From assembly GCA_026936335.1 (NCBI GenBank), contig JAPMXV010000029.1, forward strand, positions 372,001-436,000: a stretch of DNA of 64,000 nt, read 5' to 3'. The position numbers and the translations under genes are program-made. Positions 23,597-32,820 of this stretch are shown here, in pieces. Below the pieces are notes generated by a model, which did no database searches, had not been told where the DNA came from, and saw only the letters and a program-made list of their open reading frames with translations. The stretch comes from Mantamonas sphyraenae. Taxonomy: Eukaryota > CRuMs > Mantamonadidae. Each line of letters opens with the position of its first letter. Position 1 is the first letter of the stretch.

Positions 23597-24971
23597 ATGT
23601 CTGTTGAGGCCCTTTTCGACGTTAGCGACGTGCATCTGGTCAACTCGCCCGAGCTGAGCTCGGACAATGGAGTGGAGGAGGGCACTGTGGAGGAGTTGAC
23701 GCTGGAGATCGAGGCAGGAGGCGAGAACTCCTCGAGCGGTTCGGATCGTAGGAAAACAAAGGACCTTGTGTTTCCGCACCAGAATGACCCCATCGGCCAC
23801 CTCGCAGTGGACATTGGTGGCACACTGGTCAAGCTTGTGTATTTCGAACCCAACAAGGAAGCGGAGGGGGGCAAGCTCCACTTCACGCGCTTTGCCACGA
23901 ACAATGTGGAGAAGTGCATTGAGTTTATCCAAGGTGAGTGCACAGGGGTTGGAGCGTCGCCCATGGTGCCTGTTTGCCCGTGAATTGAGGGTGGAAACGG
24001 CCGTGTGAGCGTGTTTAGCGGCCTGGGCGTGTGGCCGTCGAGCCTGTCCAGACGTCTGCGTTTGCGTGTGCTGACGTGTGGGCTCGCCTGCGAGCACAGA
24101 GAACAAACTGCACCTCATGCCCGACGGCAGTATCAAGCGCATTCGTGCCACAGGGGGCGGAGCGTACAAGTATGCGAGTCTGTTCAAGGATCAACTGGGA
24201 ATCGAGCTGGAGAAGGTCGACGAGATGGAGTCTTTGATTCAGGGGTTGAACTGGTTGCTGCAGCACGTGGAGGACGAGGCGTACCTGTGGAAGAACGGAA
24301 GCCGCATCAACGTGGGTTTGTTGGACACAGGAGACGAGGAGAACCCTCTGTTTCCATATCTGCTGGTGAACATCGGCTCGGGAGTGTCCATCATCCGTGT
24401 CGACGGCCCCAACGAGTACAAGCGCGTGAGCGGATCGTCACTGGGTGGAGGGACCTTTCTGGGTCTGTGTGCCATGTTGACGCAGACGACACGGTACGAC
24501 GAGATGCTGCAGCTTACGGAGCAAGGGGACAACGCAGGCGTTGACATGCTCGTGGGTGACATCTACGGCACCGGGTATTCCAAGATTGGCCTGGCAAGTG
24601 ATACCATTGCCAGTTCGTTTGGGCGTGTGGGTATGAAGCTTAAGGAACCAGACGCCGAAAAGATGTTGGGAACGTTCCGGCGCGAGGATGTGGCTGCCTC
24701 GTTGCTCAAGTGCATTAGCAACAACATTGGCCAGCTGGCCTTTCTCAACGCGCAACTGAACAAGTGTAAGCGAGTTGTCTTTGCCGGCCACTTCATCAGT
24801 GGACGCAACGGGCTTGGCCACATTCCTACCATGGCTGCTCTCGAGAGTGCCGTCGCCTTTTGGTCGGGTGGCGACATGGAAGCCTACTTTTTGCATCATG
24901 ATGGCTATCTGGGTTCTCTGGGTTCCTTTGTCTCCACCCAAGTGACGATTCAGAGCGAAGAAACCCCGTGA
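23597..24971 (+). CDS. PANK: pantothenate kinase, eukaryotic type II PanK
   Basis: Proposed join(23597..23933,24100..24971), 402 residues; donor AAG|GTGAGT and phase-1 acceptor match. The enzyme phosphorylates pantothenate, the first and rate-controlling step of CoA synthesis. After an acidic disordered N-terminus of about 65 residues comes the acetate/sugar-kinase fold: phosphate-1 loop HLAVDIGGTLVKLVYFEP, then IRATGGGAYKYASLFKDQLG, LLVNIGSGVSIIRVDGPNEY and the glycine-rich SGSSLGGGTFLGLC. GDIYGTGYSKIGLASDTIAS corresponds to the GDIYGG...GL block of animal PanKs. VVFAGHFISGRNGLG and the C-terminal LGSLGSF are typical. The start is 98 nt from the ERCC6L start and the stop 29 nt from the convergent C2 gene. 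Confidence 0.93.
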
Positions 24972-25000
24972 TTTTTCATTTTTCGCTTGTCATCGGTCGT

Positions 25001-27196
25001 TCACACCCGTTTTGCGGTCAGTGTGGGCAATGGGTGGATCTCTGCGTCATCCAAATGCGAGCTCCCCGTGTTGTTGAGCGGATCATTGTTGTTGCCCACG
25101 TTGTCGACGGTGGAGTTGGTCGACTCGGACGAGCGCGAGGGCAAGCTCATCATGATGGTTGTGTTGGCGGCTGTGTCCTCCCCAATCAGCAAATCGTCTG
25201 CAGATTCACCGCTGGAGCGGTGTGCATCCATCTGTGCCATCTCCTCGGTGCTGCGACGCGCGCCAATCGCCGGAAGTGTGGCTAGGCCGTTCCCACTCCC
25301 AGCATCGACGGCGGAAGTCCCTGTGCCGTCATGTGCGCTTGTGCTTGCTGTGTCTGTGTAGTTGTTGCGTGTGTGGGCCATGCTGGCTGGGGGAGGCACA
25401 GAGAAGCCACCTGCCCCTTGCAGGTTCGGTATCCTGTCACTGCCCTCCAGCATCTCCTCGTTGTCCAATTCATCGTTGGTGTCCCATCCCTCGGCACTGT
25501 CACTTGTGGGGCTATCCATAAGAGAGGCGCTGGGCATGGAGAGCGGGCGCAGCGCGATCACATTGGCCATCGGCTCGTCCTTCTCCACAATGCTCGTCAT
25601 TGCCAGAGCTGTACGTGCCGCTCCAGATCCCTTGCGTCCAGGCCGTGTTCGCATGGGCGACTGTCTATGCACAGGGCCGTCCGCCAGTCGCTCGCGGTCG
25701 CCGTTGTCGCCGTTGCCCACTCGGCTGCTCTCGCCGCCATTCTCGTTTCCGCTTTCCTCGTCACCGTCGTCGTTCTCTTCTTCCTCCTCATCTTCCTCAT
25801 CGTCGTCTTCGACAGTTGTCTGGCGTGCGCGACGCTTGCGTTCGCTGGTAAAGATGATCTGGGGCATTTGTGGCTGCGACAACGTCGAACCACGCTGTCG
25901 ATTGGAGTTGAAGCGGAATAACCTCGGCCCCGAGTTCTCTTCCTCCACTTCCTCCTGCAAAAGGGAGCTCACAGGGATGGCAAACCGCATGTAATCCTTT
26001 GGTTTGGCTGCAAGATCGACCTCGCGGTCGTCCATCAGCGGAATCGACGCCATGTCCTGGGATTGCTGTTGCCTTTTTAGCAGGTTTCGGTGCAAGAACT
26101 CCAGCCGTTCATGACGTTTGGTTAATCCTCGGTACCGTTGTCGCTTCTCCTCGTATTCAGGCATCTTGGCCCTCAGATGTTGGAACCGTTTCGCCTCTTC
26201 CTCCTGCTGCTCGCTATCCTGCTGCTGCAGGGCTTCGTCTACACGTCACCCAACACACAAACGGTAGTAAACATGGCGAACGGCGAGTGTCAACAACGAG
26301 GGGGGGTGTCAGCGGGCGGACGGTGTGGGGCAAAAAGGGAAACGGCTCGCTGAAAGGGTTGGTCCACATACGGATGACCTGGCCGTAACCAAGGAGCACT
26401 TTGCGGTCGAAATGGATAAACTCTGGGTGAAGGACGCTGCGTGGGATTAGGGTGTCACGAGAGCCCTCGCTGCGGCCATCGGGCGGATTGACGCGTGGCA
26501 GCCACGAGAACTCAAGCATCTCCTCAGTGCTCTTGTCCTCCTCCACCAGCTGCGTCGAATAGCCGTACCCGAACGTTCCGTACGCAAATTGAATGCTCAG
26601 TTCGATTTCTCCCACAATGTGGTCGCCTTCTCCCTCAAGGTCGAACCAGCTGTCCACGGGACCTGGAGAGCAACGGGCACTCGTTGAGAGTCAGCTTGCT
26701 GTGAACTTTTGGCCACTCGCACGCCCACCCGTCCACACACTCCTCCCTTGACCCCGGTCACGTGCCGATAGATCACGGGTTGTATCAACGTACTGCTTTT
26801 GATGACGTCGTGCAAGTGGAAGAGCAGGCTTCCGCGCTCGACGCTGCCTCGCTCGTCCTGTGTGCGTAGCGAGACCGCAATCAGGTTTTCCGGATGCTGG
26901 GCGTCACGTGGCACCAGCACAGGGAAGTTGAGCACCTCTTCATCCCAGTCGGGCGACTTGCCGGCCGAAGCCTGGACCAGCTTGGTCTTCTTCACCAGGT
27001 CTTTGATGCAGATGGCCACGTACACCGAGTTTTCTTCCTGTAGCTCGGCAATGAACAGCTTGTTGGCCTGTTTGACGGTCACAGACAACACTCCTGTGAT
27101 GTATGGTTTGGCAGGCTCGCCCAACACAGTGTACACTGTGTGCACCTTGTCCTGCATGGCGTTCGGGGCCGCGATTGTGCGCGCTCGCGCACCCAT
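25001..27196 (-). CDS. C2-domain protein with acidic disordered C-terminus, three exons
   Basis: Proposed complement(join(25001..26238,26372..26662,26737..27196)), about 662 residues; the second intron (133 nt, donor C|GTATGT) is firm, the first donor (GTGGAC) less so. The N-terminal part folds as a C2 domain: GVLSVTVKQANKLFIAEL, SVYVAICIKDLVKKTKLVQA, PDWDEEVLNFPV, IAVSLRTQDERGSVERGSLL. A second strand-rich part has HIVGEIELSIQFAYGTFGYG and HPEFIHFDRKVLLGYGQVI. The expected Ca-binding Asp set is incomplete. Then come a charged helix, a conserved-looking KPKDYMRFAIPVSSLL and about 250 residues rich in Asp, Glu, Ser and Asn. I cannot place it in a named family. An ATG at 27232 would overlap the start of the divergent pyruvate kinase gene. 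Confidence 0.7.
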
Positions 27197-27222
27197 TGCA
27201 CCACCCTCCGATTCAGCTTGGG

Positions 27223-28875
27223 ATGACGACACTCCAAGACTCGGAAGCGATGGAAGCGCTGCGCAAGGACATTGCCAAGCTGCAAGCGACTCTTGAGCGT
27301 TCGCTTGCCAAGGAAGAGGGAAAACAACACGCGTCGTCCTTCTCCAGCACTGAAACCAAGCGCATCACGCCACGCAACCATTGTCTGCAGACTCTGGACA
27401 CCCTTAGCAAGCCCACCATGGCGCGCAAAACGTCGATCATCGCAACAATCTCCCCCAAGTGGGGCACCGAATCGAAGCACCTCGAAGCCTTGCTCGACGG
27501 GGGCATGAACATCATGCGACTGAACTTTTCGCACGGCGACCACGAGTCGCACGCTGCACAGATTGCTCGCCTGCGTGCTGTGCTGGAGAACAACCCGTCA
27601 TACAAGGCGAGCGTGCTGCTGGACACCAAGGGGCCAGAGATCCGCAGCGGCTCCGTCAAGGACGGCGAAATGACGCTGGAAACGGATGCAAAGATCACCC
27701 TGCATTGTGGGGAAGACGAAAGTGAGTTGGAGGGTACGCCCGAACAGCTGTGGATTGACTACTCGCACCTGGCGCTGGTGTTGGAGCAAGGCGACTCGGT
27801 GCTGCTTGACGACGGCCTTATTGAGCTTGTTGTCGAGAGTGTGGAGAAGGAGGCGTGCTTGGTGCACTGCAGCGTGGCAAACGGAGGTGTGGTCACCAAA
27901 GGCCGAGGAGTCAATCTGCCCGGCGTCGTCGTCGATCTCCCCAGTGTGACCGAGCAGGATCGAGCCGATCTGCGTTTTGCCGTGGAGCAGGAGGTCGATT
28001 TTGTCGCCGCCTCCTTTATTCGCTCTGCCGACGCCGTGCGCGATATCAAGGAAATTGTGGGCGACATCCCGGTCATTGCCAAGATTGAAAACAAGGAGGG
28101 TGTTGAGAACTTTGACGAAATCCTCGCGGTTGCGGACGGCATCATGGTTGCACGCGGCGATTTGGGCTCTGAAATCGCCTTGGAGAGCGTCGTGAACGCG
28201 CAAAAGATGATGATCCAAAAGTGCAACCTGGTTGGCAAGCCTGTGATCTGTGCCACGCAAATGCTCGAGTCGATGATCAAGAATCCTCGCCCAACGCGCG
28301 CTGAAGTCAGCGACGTCGTCAATGCTGTCATTGATGGCGCGGATTGTGTCATGCTCAGTGGAGAAACAGCCAAGGGGGCGTATCCGTTCAAGAGCCTGAA
28401 GATGATGACTCAATGCGCACGCAGTGGCGAGCTCATGGTCGACCACAGGGCCCTCTTTGAGTGGCTGCGCACCAACTCGCCCTCCAACGTCGGCATTGTC
28501 GAGTCCATGGCTGCTGCATGCGTAGCCACCTCGTTTGATCGTGCTCAGGACATTGCCTGCATTGTTGTGTTCACGGAAACCGGCGACAGCACTCGGCTGG
28601 TTGCCAAGTTTCGTCCCTGCGTGCCCATTGTCAGCGTCGTCAGCGCCTCCAACCAGAGGCTTGCTCGACGTGCTTCCATCCACCGAGGTGTCGTCTCTGT
28701 GCAGGTGGATGACAGCGGAGCGCACACCATGGAGGAGATGCTTCCCTTTGTCCTGGATCTGCTCAAAACAAGTTCCCTCGCCGCAGAGGGCGACCAGGTC
28801 ATTGTTCTCTACGATGGCGATGTCTCTGATGGTCAGGAGCTGGCCACATACATGCATGTTGTGGATGTTTGCTGA
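27223..28875 (+). CDS. PK: pyruvate kinase
   Basis: Intronless, 550 residues from ATG 27223; the conserved core begins near MARKTSIIATISPKWGTESK (nt 27418), so a shorter start is possible. It transfers phosphate from phosphoenolpyruvate to ADP. Motifs are GGMNIMRLNFSHGDHESH, LLDTKGPEIRSGSVKDGEM, VDFVAASFIRSADAVRDIKE, IAKIENKEGVENFDEI (catalytic Lys), DGIMVARGDLGSEIALESV, CATQMLESMIKNPRPTRAEV and DGADCVMLSGETAKGAYP. The beta-1 block reads ATISPKWG where most enzymes have a TIGP motif. The C-domain has FTETGDSTRLVAKFRP. The roughly 65 residues before the core look like a coiled and linker segment, not a clear targeting peptide. Its start is only 26 nt from the divergent C2-domain gene. Confidence 0.93.
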   Translation: MTTLQDSEAMEALRKDIAKLQATLERSLAKEEGKQHASSFSSTETKRITPRNHCLQTLDTLSKPTMARKTSIIATISPKWGTESKHLEALLDGGMNIMRLNFSHGDHESHAAQIARLRAVLENNPSYKASVLLDTKGPEIRSGSVKDGEMTLETDAKITLHCGEDESELEGTPEQLWIDYSHLALVLEQGDSVLLDDGLIELVVESVEKEACLVHCSVANGGVVTKGRGVNLPGVVVDLPSVTEQDRADLRFAVEQEVDFVAASFIRSADAVRDIKEIVGDIPVIAKIENKEGVENFDEILAVADGIMVARGDLGSEIALESVVNAQKMMIQKCNLVGKPVICATQMLESMIKNPRPTRAEVSDVVNAVIDGADCVMLSGETAKGAYPFKSLKMMTQCARSGELMVDHRALFEWLRTNSPSNVGIVESMAAACVATSFDRAQDIACIVVFTETGDSTRLVAKFRPCVPIVSVVSASNQRLARRASIHRGVVSVQVDDSGAHTMEEMLPFVLDLLKTSSLAAEGDQVIVLYDGDVSDGQELATYMHVVDVC

Positions 28876-28939
28876 GTGAACAGAGAGTTGCGCGCCCACC
28901 AACCCAGATCTTTGTGACTTTGTTTCGTCCTCAGCAACC

Positions 28940-31177
28940 ATGCTGCAATCTGTATCGTCTGTGGCTGTCGCGTCGTTGGCTTTGCTGACTGCGGCCATCG
29001 CCGGACTCAGTGTGATGTCTGGCCAGCATTGGAGCGAGCATCTCTATCTTGACTGGTCCAGCTGGACTGCCTTTCACTTTTTCATGTACACCTTTCCGCT
29101 GGGTTTCACTTTGGCTGTCCTCGCCCTGTCCCACACCCTCAGTAATCGCGCGTTGCCCCGTTCCAACAAGATCACGATTTTGTGGACGAGCATTGCCGTT
29201 CTCGTCGTCATCCAGGTCGTTCTGTGGTCGGTCATGATCCGCCCTTACCTTCCCCCAAGGCACGGCATCCACCCAGAGGACCAGGACAGCTTCTCTATCT
29301 TTTCCGGAGTGTTCCTCTCCTTCCTGGGTCTGTGGCTCCTTGCCGCCCTCGTCCTTGTCCTTCAGCGCACCCTCAAACAAACCGCCGCCCAGGCCTCCGA
29401 TGTCGACGACGCCTCAATGCATAGTGCACTCCTTTCCACAGACACAAGTGCCACTGTGCCGCCTCTCCGCTCGTTTGCGGACCGTCTGGGAGACGACGTG
29501 TTCTTCCTTGTGAGCGCCGTTTTTCTCATCCTGGCCATCGCTGTGGCTGCTGCCTTCTACCCGCCTATCTGGAATGTGCCCGTGGATTACTATTGGCCGC
29601 TGGAGTCGCCCCACACGTGGCTCAGCATCACTGTGGAGCCCAACGAGCTGGTGATGAAAATCTACCCTGACCACGTGGTTTTCTACGCGTTCATGCTGTT
29701 CATGATCGGCGTGGGCATGATCGTGCGCACGACAAACGCGTTTAACAGAGCGTTGCATCGTCCACTGCGTCCCTGGTCTTTCCTCCCTGGAGAATACCGA
29801 AAGACGACGGTCACCGTGGGCGAGGTGCTGGTCTCCCTCGCTGGGCTTAGTCTGGCCGTATACTGGTTTCATTACTGGTGTTTCTACTATGTGGACGCAC
29901 GCACGGGGCGTATTGCCAAGCTGCCGTTCTGGGAACGCAGTGCACGCACGTGGGGTCACATGCTCAACCTCCTCCTTGCCTTTGTCATCATGCCCGTCAC
30001 ACGAAACTCAATATGGCTCAAGCTGTTTGGCATTCCCTTTGAGAGAGCTATTCGTGCCCACCGCTGGCTGGGCACCATGGTCGTGCTTGTGCTGTCGCTG
30101 CACGCACTTAGCTGGTGGCTCTTCTGGCTCGAGCTCGACCAGCTGTCCGATGTGTTCAACGTCACCCCCATCATCATCGACACCCGTCTGCTCCTGCCTC
30201 ATCGTGACAACTTTCTCATGCCTACCCTCACTATCACGTGGCTCTCAGTCCTGGCCATGGCCGCCCTCAGCTTCAACCTTGTGCGCCGCCAACGCTTCCA
30301 GCTCTTCATGAATGCCCACTACCTGGTGGTGCCTATGTTCTACTTTGTCGCTTTGTCCCACGCCTGGAACCTCTGGCCCATTGTCGCCTTCTCCCTGGCC
30401 ATGTACTTTGTCGACCGCGCCGTCCGCTTCGTCAACGGAACCAGCCAGGTCCGTGTCGTGCGCTTTGCCCCATCCGTGGACGGCGGACACACAGAGATCG
30501 ACCTCCTCGTCGACAACTTTTCCTTTTCTGCTGGCCAGTACGCGTTCCTTTGTGTGCCGTCCATTTCTCCCACCGAATACCATCCGTTCTCTATCTGCAG
30601 CTCGCCAGCCACACCCGGTGGCCTTGTCTCCTTTAAGATCAAGGATGCAGGCGATTGGACCCACGAGCTGCATGAGCTGGCGCTGGAGGGTGGCAGCGAC
30701 CGCACCGTTGACATCAAGGTCGACGGAGGCTACGGCAGACCTATGGAACCCATGGACTTTGACCACGTGCTCCTGTGTGCAGGCGGCGTGGGAGTCACAC
30801 CCATGTTTAGCCTGCTGGAAGATCTTTATCGCCACAAGCAGCAGGGCGAGGATCTGCCCGCCGTGACTTTCGCCTGGAGCGTGCGCGACGTGCGCACCGT
30901 CGCCATGCTGGAGAATGAGCTACACGAAATCAACCAGCGGGAGGACATCCACGTGATCATCTACGTCACCAAAGCCAAGTCGGAAGGGACAACCACACGC
31001 AAGAACCTGCCGTACACCCCAGGCCGACCGAAAATCAACGAAATCATCAACGACATGGACATGCGTGCGCCTCGACTCGGCGTCTACGCGTGTGGACCTG
31101 CACCCATGGTCCAAGCCATCGCCGATCTTTGCTACGAGCGAGGGACGGCGTTCCACGAGGAGACGTTTGCCCTGTGA
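28940..31177 (+). CDS. ferric-reductase-type transmembrane oxidoreductase (FRE/NOX superfamily)
   Basis: Intronless, 745 residues. Several membrane helices precede the bis-heme core. Two His pairs lie in HRWLGTMVVLVLSLHALSWW and AHYLVVPMFYFVALSHAW; both pairs are separated by 13 residues, the spacing reported for ferric reductases, whereas NADPH oxidases usually have 12 in the second pair. The cytosolic part has the FAD motif EYHPFSICSSPATPGG, the NAD(P)H motif LLCAGGVGVTPMFSLLED and a C-terminal CGPAPMV, ending in Phe-Ala-Leu. No EF hands are present. It therefore moves electrons from NAD(P)H across a membrane, to ferric iron or oxygen. About 200 extra N-terminal residues with four or more hydrophobic helices precede the core. 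It lies 64 nt behind pyruvate kinase on the same strand. Confidence 0.88.
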   Translation: MLQSVSSVAVASLALLTAAIAGLSVMSGQHWSEHLYLDWSSWTAFHFFMYTFPLGFTLAVLALSHTLSNRALPRSNKITILWTSIAVLVVIQVVLWSVMIRPYLPPRHGIHPEDQDSFSIFSGVFLSFLGLWLLAALVLVLQRTLKQTAAQASDVDDASMHSALLSTDTSATVPPLRSFADRLGDDVFFLVSAVFLILAIAVAAAFYPPIWNVPVDYYWPLESPHTWLSITVEPNELVMKIYPDHVVFYAFMLFMIGVGMIVRTTNAFNRALHRPLRPWSFLPGEYRKTTVTVGEVLVSLAGLSLAVYWFHYWCFYYVDARTGRIAKLPFWERSARTWGHMLNLLLAFVIMPVTRNSIWLKLFGIPFERAIRAHRWLGTMVVLVLSLHALSWWLFWLELDQLSDVFNVTPIIIDTRLLLPHRDNFLMPTLTITWLSVLAMAALSFNLVRRQRFQLFMNAHYLVVPMFYFVALSHAWNLWPIVAFSLAMYFVDRAVRFVNGTSQVRVVRFAPSVDGGHTEIDLLVDNFSFSAGQYAFLCVPSISPTEYHPFSICSSPATPGGLVSFKIKDAGDWTHELHELALEGGSDRTVDIKVDGGYGRPMEPMDFDHVLLCAGGVGVTPMFSLLEDLYRHKQQGEDLPAVTFAWSVRDVRTVAMLENELHEINQREDIHVIIYVTKAKSEGTTTRKNLPYTPGRPKINEIINDMDMRAPRLGVYACGPAPMVQAIADLCYERGTAFHEETFAL

Positions 31178-31244
31178 GGTGCTCTTCCGCTGCTTGTGGA
31201 TCCGAGAGCGTGTGGAATGAAACGGATATTGTTGTTGTGCGTGC

Positions 31245-32675
31245 TCACCACCCATCCCTGTAGCTGCTGTACCACAGCGTGGCGACAATGAGAAAGAAAA
31301 AGATGACTGCAAACACCACCGTGCTTTCGCTGAACCATGCGTCGGAAAGGGTGGAGAGGATGGTGTCTGCGTGGTCGACCAGGCTTGCGTCGTTCTTGTG
31401 CTTCTTGCGTGCAATTTCTACATACTTGGGCGTGTCGAGGGCGCGGAACTTGTCCCAGCCTTCGCCGTGGCCACACAGCATGCGAATGGCAAAGAGAACG
31501 CCGTTGAGCACGACAGCGTCGTGAATGTGTGTTTGGAGGGTCTGTGCGAGGGCCTCACATGCGCCTGCTTCGAAGCACACGTTGCGGTTCTCCTCCCAAT
31601 CGGCGGCAGCCACTGTGCCGAGCAAGCCGCTGCCTGCAAGCTGGATGCTTCGCTTGGCAGGGTGTTCCTCCATGGCATTGACCACACTCTCGATCATGGC
31701 CTCGTCTGGGGTCAGCTTGTCCTTCACGCCGTCGTCGTTGGCCTCGGAGGAGGAGATAGGTTTGCTTGGGGTGATAAAGGCAAAGGCGTAGCAGCAGTTC
31801 TCCTGCACATCCTCGTCTGCAAGATGCAGTGTCATGGCATCTGTCATGGCTCTCAGCAGGGTGGCACGGGAGGAGCCGACAATCTCCTTGTCCTCGCAGA
31901 CGAGCTCGCGCAGCGCAGTTGTGGTGATGCGTGCCACCAAGCGGTCGTCGCGCAGGGTGTCGAGGCCGGCAATGAGCGCATAGAGGCCACCATTCTCGGC
32001 AAGCACGATTTTGGATTCCTTGTCGCCAAGGGAAAGGAGAGAGAGGCTCATGGCGTTGCAGCGTTGGACGTCCCAGTCGCCCTCGTGAGTCAAGAGGGAT
32101 GTGACCATGGCGCGCACGCCTTGCACATCCACCTCGTTGGCAGCGGCCACGCCCTTTTCGTCGGGCATGAGGAGCAGGGAGCACAGCTTGCGGCTGGTGC
32201 ACTTTTGCAGGTCGACGTCATTGAAATCTTCCGCCATGGCATCCACTACCTCGCGCACGCTGGGTGTCTTGGCACTGTCAAACAAGCGTGCGTCCATACG
32301 CAAGAGCTCGGTGCATTCGTGTTGCAGCTTGGGATCTACCTTCCAAAACCGTTGCGGAGGCAAGGCGCAGGGGCAACCTGCTGCAGGGCAAGGAATCTCC
32401 TTCTTCCGCTCCTTGGTCTTGCCCGAGCGAGCCTGCTCCACACTCTGTTTGTACGCCTCCAAGCAGGTACGACAAAACGTGTGGCCGCAGCCCAGCTGCA
32501 CGGGGTCGGAAAAGAAGTTGAAGCAGGCCGTGCACACCGTCTGGGTGTCTTCAAGCGCAGTCTTGAGGCTTGTCTTTCGCGCTGCCGAGCTCTCTTCCTC
32601 CTCTTCCTGCTTGCGAGCGATGCGTTCCAACGCACTGCTGCTTGTTGCGCTTTGTGAACTCGAACCCTCTTCCAT
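31245..32675 (-). CDS. RING-finger protein with ARM-like repeats and C-terminal membrane anchor
   Basis: Single exon, 476 residues. A C3HC4 RING is visible: C48, C51, C63, H65, C68, C71, C96, C101 (VCTACFNFFSDPVQLGCGHT then FCRTC, and IPCPAAGCPC). It probably acts as a ubiquitin E3 ligase. The middle 300 residues are helical repeats of ARM/HEAT type (e.g. AMVTSLLTHEGDWDVQRCNA, LYALIAGLDTLRDDRLVARI). The last 25 residues hold one hydrophobic helix (VVFAVIFFFLIVATLWYSSY) followed by a short charged tail, so it is probably tail-anchored in the ER, mitochondrial or peroxisomal membrane. The first part is Ser/Glu-rich. A longer frame extends upstream to 33074, but it overlaps the PUS3 gene, so I start at MEEGSSS. 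Confidence 0.8.
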   Translation of the reverse strand: MEEGSSSQSATSSSALERIARKQEEEEESSAARKTSLKTALEDTQTVCTACFNFFSDPVQLGCGHTFCRTCLEAYKQSVEQARSGKTKERKKEIPCPAAGCPCALPPQRFWKVDPKLQHECTELLRMDARLFDSAKTPSVREVVDAMAEDFNDVDLQKCTSRKLCSLLLMPDEKGVAAANEVDVQGVRAMVTSLLTHEGDWDVQRCNAMSLSLLSLGDKESKIVLAENGGLYALIAGLDTLRDDRLVARITTTALRELVCEDKEIVGSSRATLLRAMTDAMTLHLADEDVQENCCYAFAFITPSKPISSSEANDDGVKDKLTPDEAMIESVVNAMEEHPAKRSIQLAGSGLLGTVAAADWEENRNVCFEAGACEALAQTLQTHIHDAVVLNGVLFAIRMLCGHGEGWDKFRALDTPKYVEIARKKHKNDASLVDHADTILSTLSDAWFSESTVVFAVIFFFLIVATLWYSSYRDGW

Positions 32676-32820
32676 GTGTGGCTTGTGTGTGCGGGTGTTG
32701 GGGACGAATTGGCCGGGGTGGCGCGTCGATGTTGGCAGCCCATGTGCTCTCCACGCACCAAGACCAAGAGCTGGACTGTCGCAGTGCATGTGTGTCGCTG
32801 CCTTTCCTCGTGTGTCGTTG

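Noticed and set aside
27598-28998. A 466-residue minus-strand ORF across pyruvate kinase
   Set aside because: The plus strand encodes a complete pyruvate kinase; the minus frame is His/Asp-rich without motifs.
28940-31177. Annotation as a NADPH oxidase
   Set aside because: The second His pair spacing is 13, not 12, and no EF hand or NOX-specific feature is seen; the neutral FRE/NOX call is safer.
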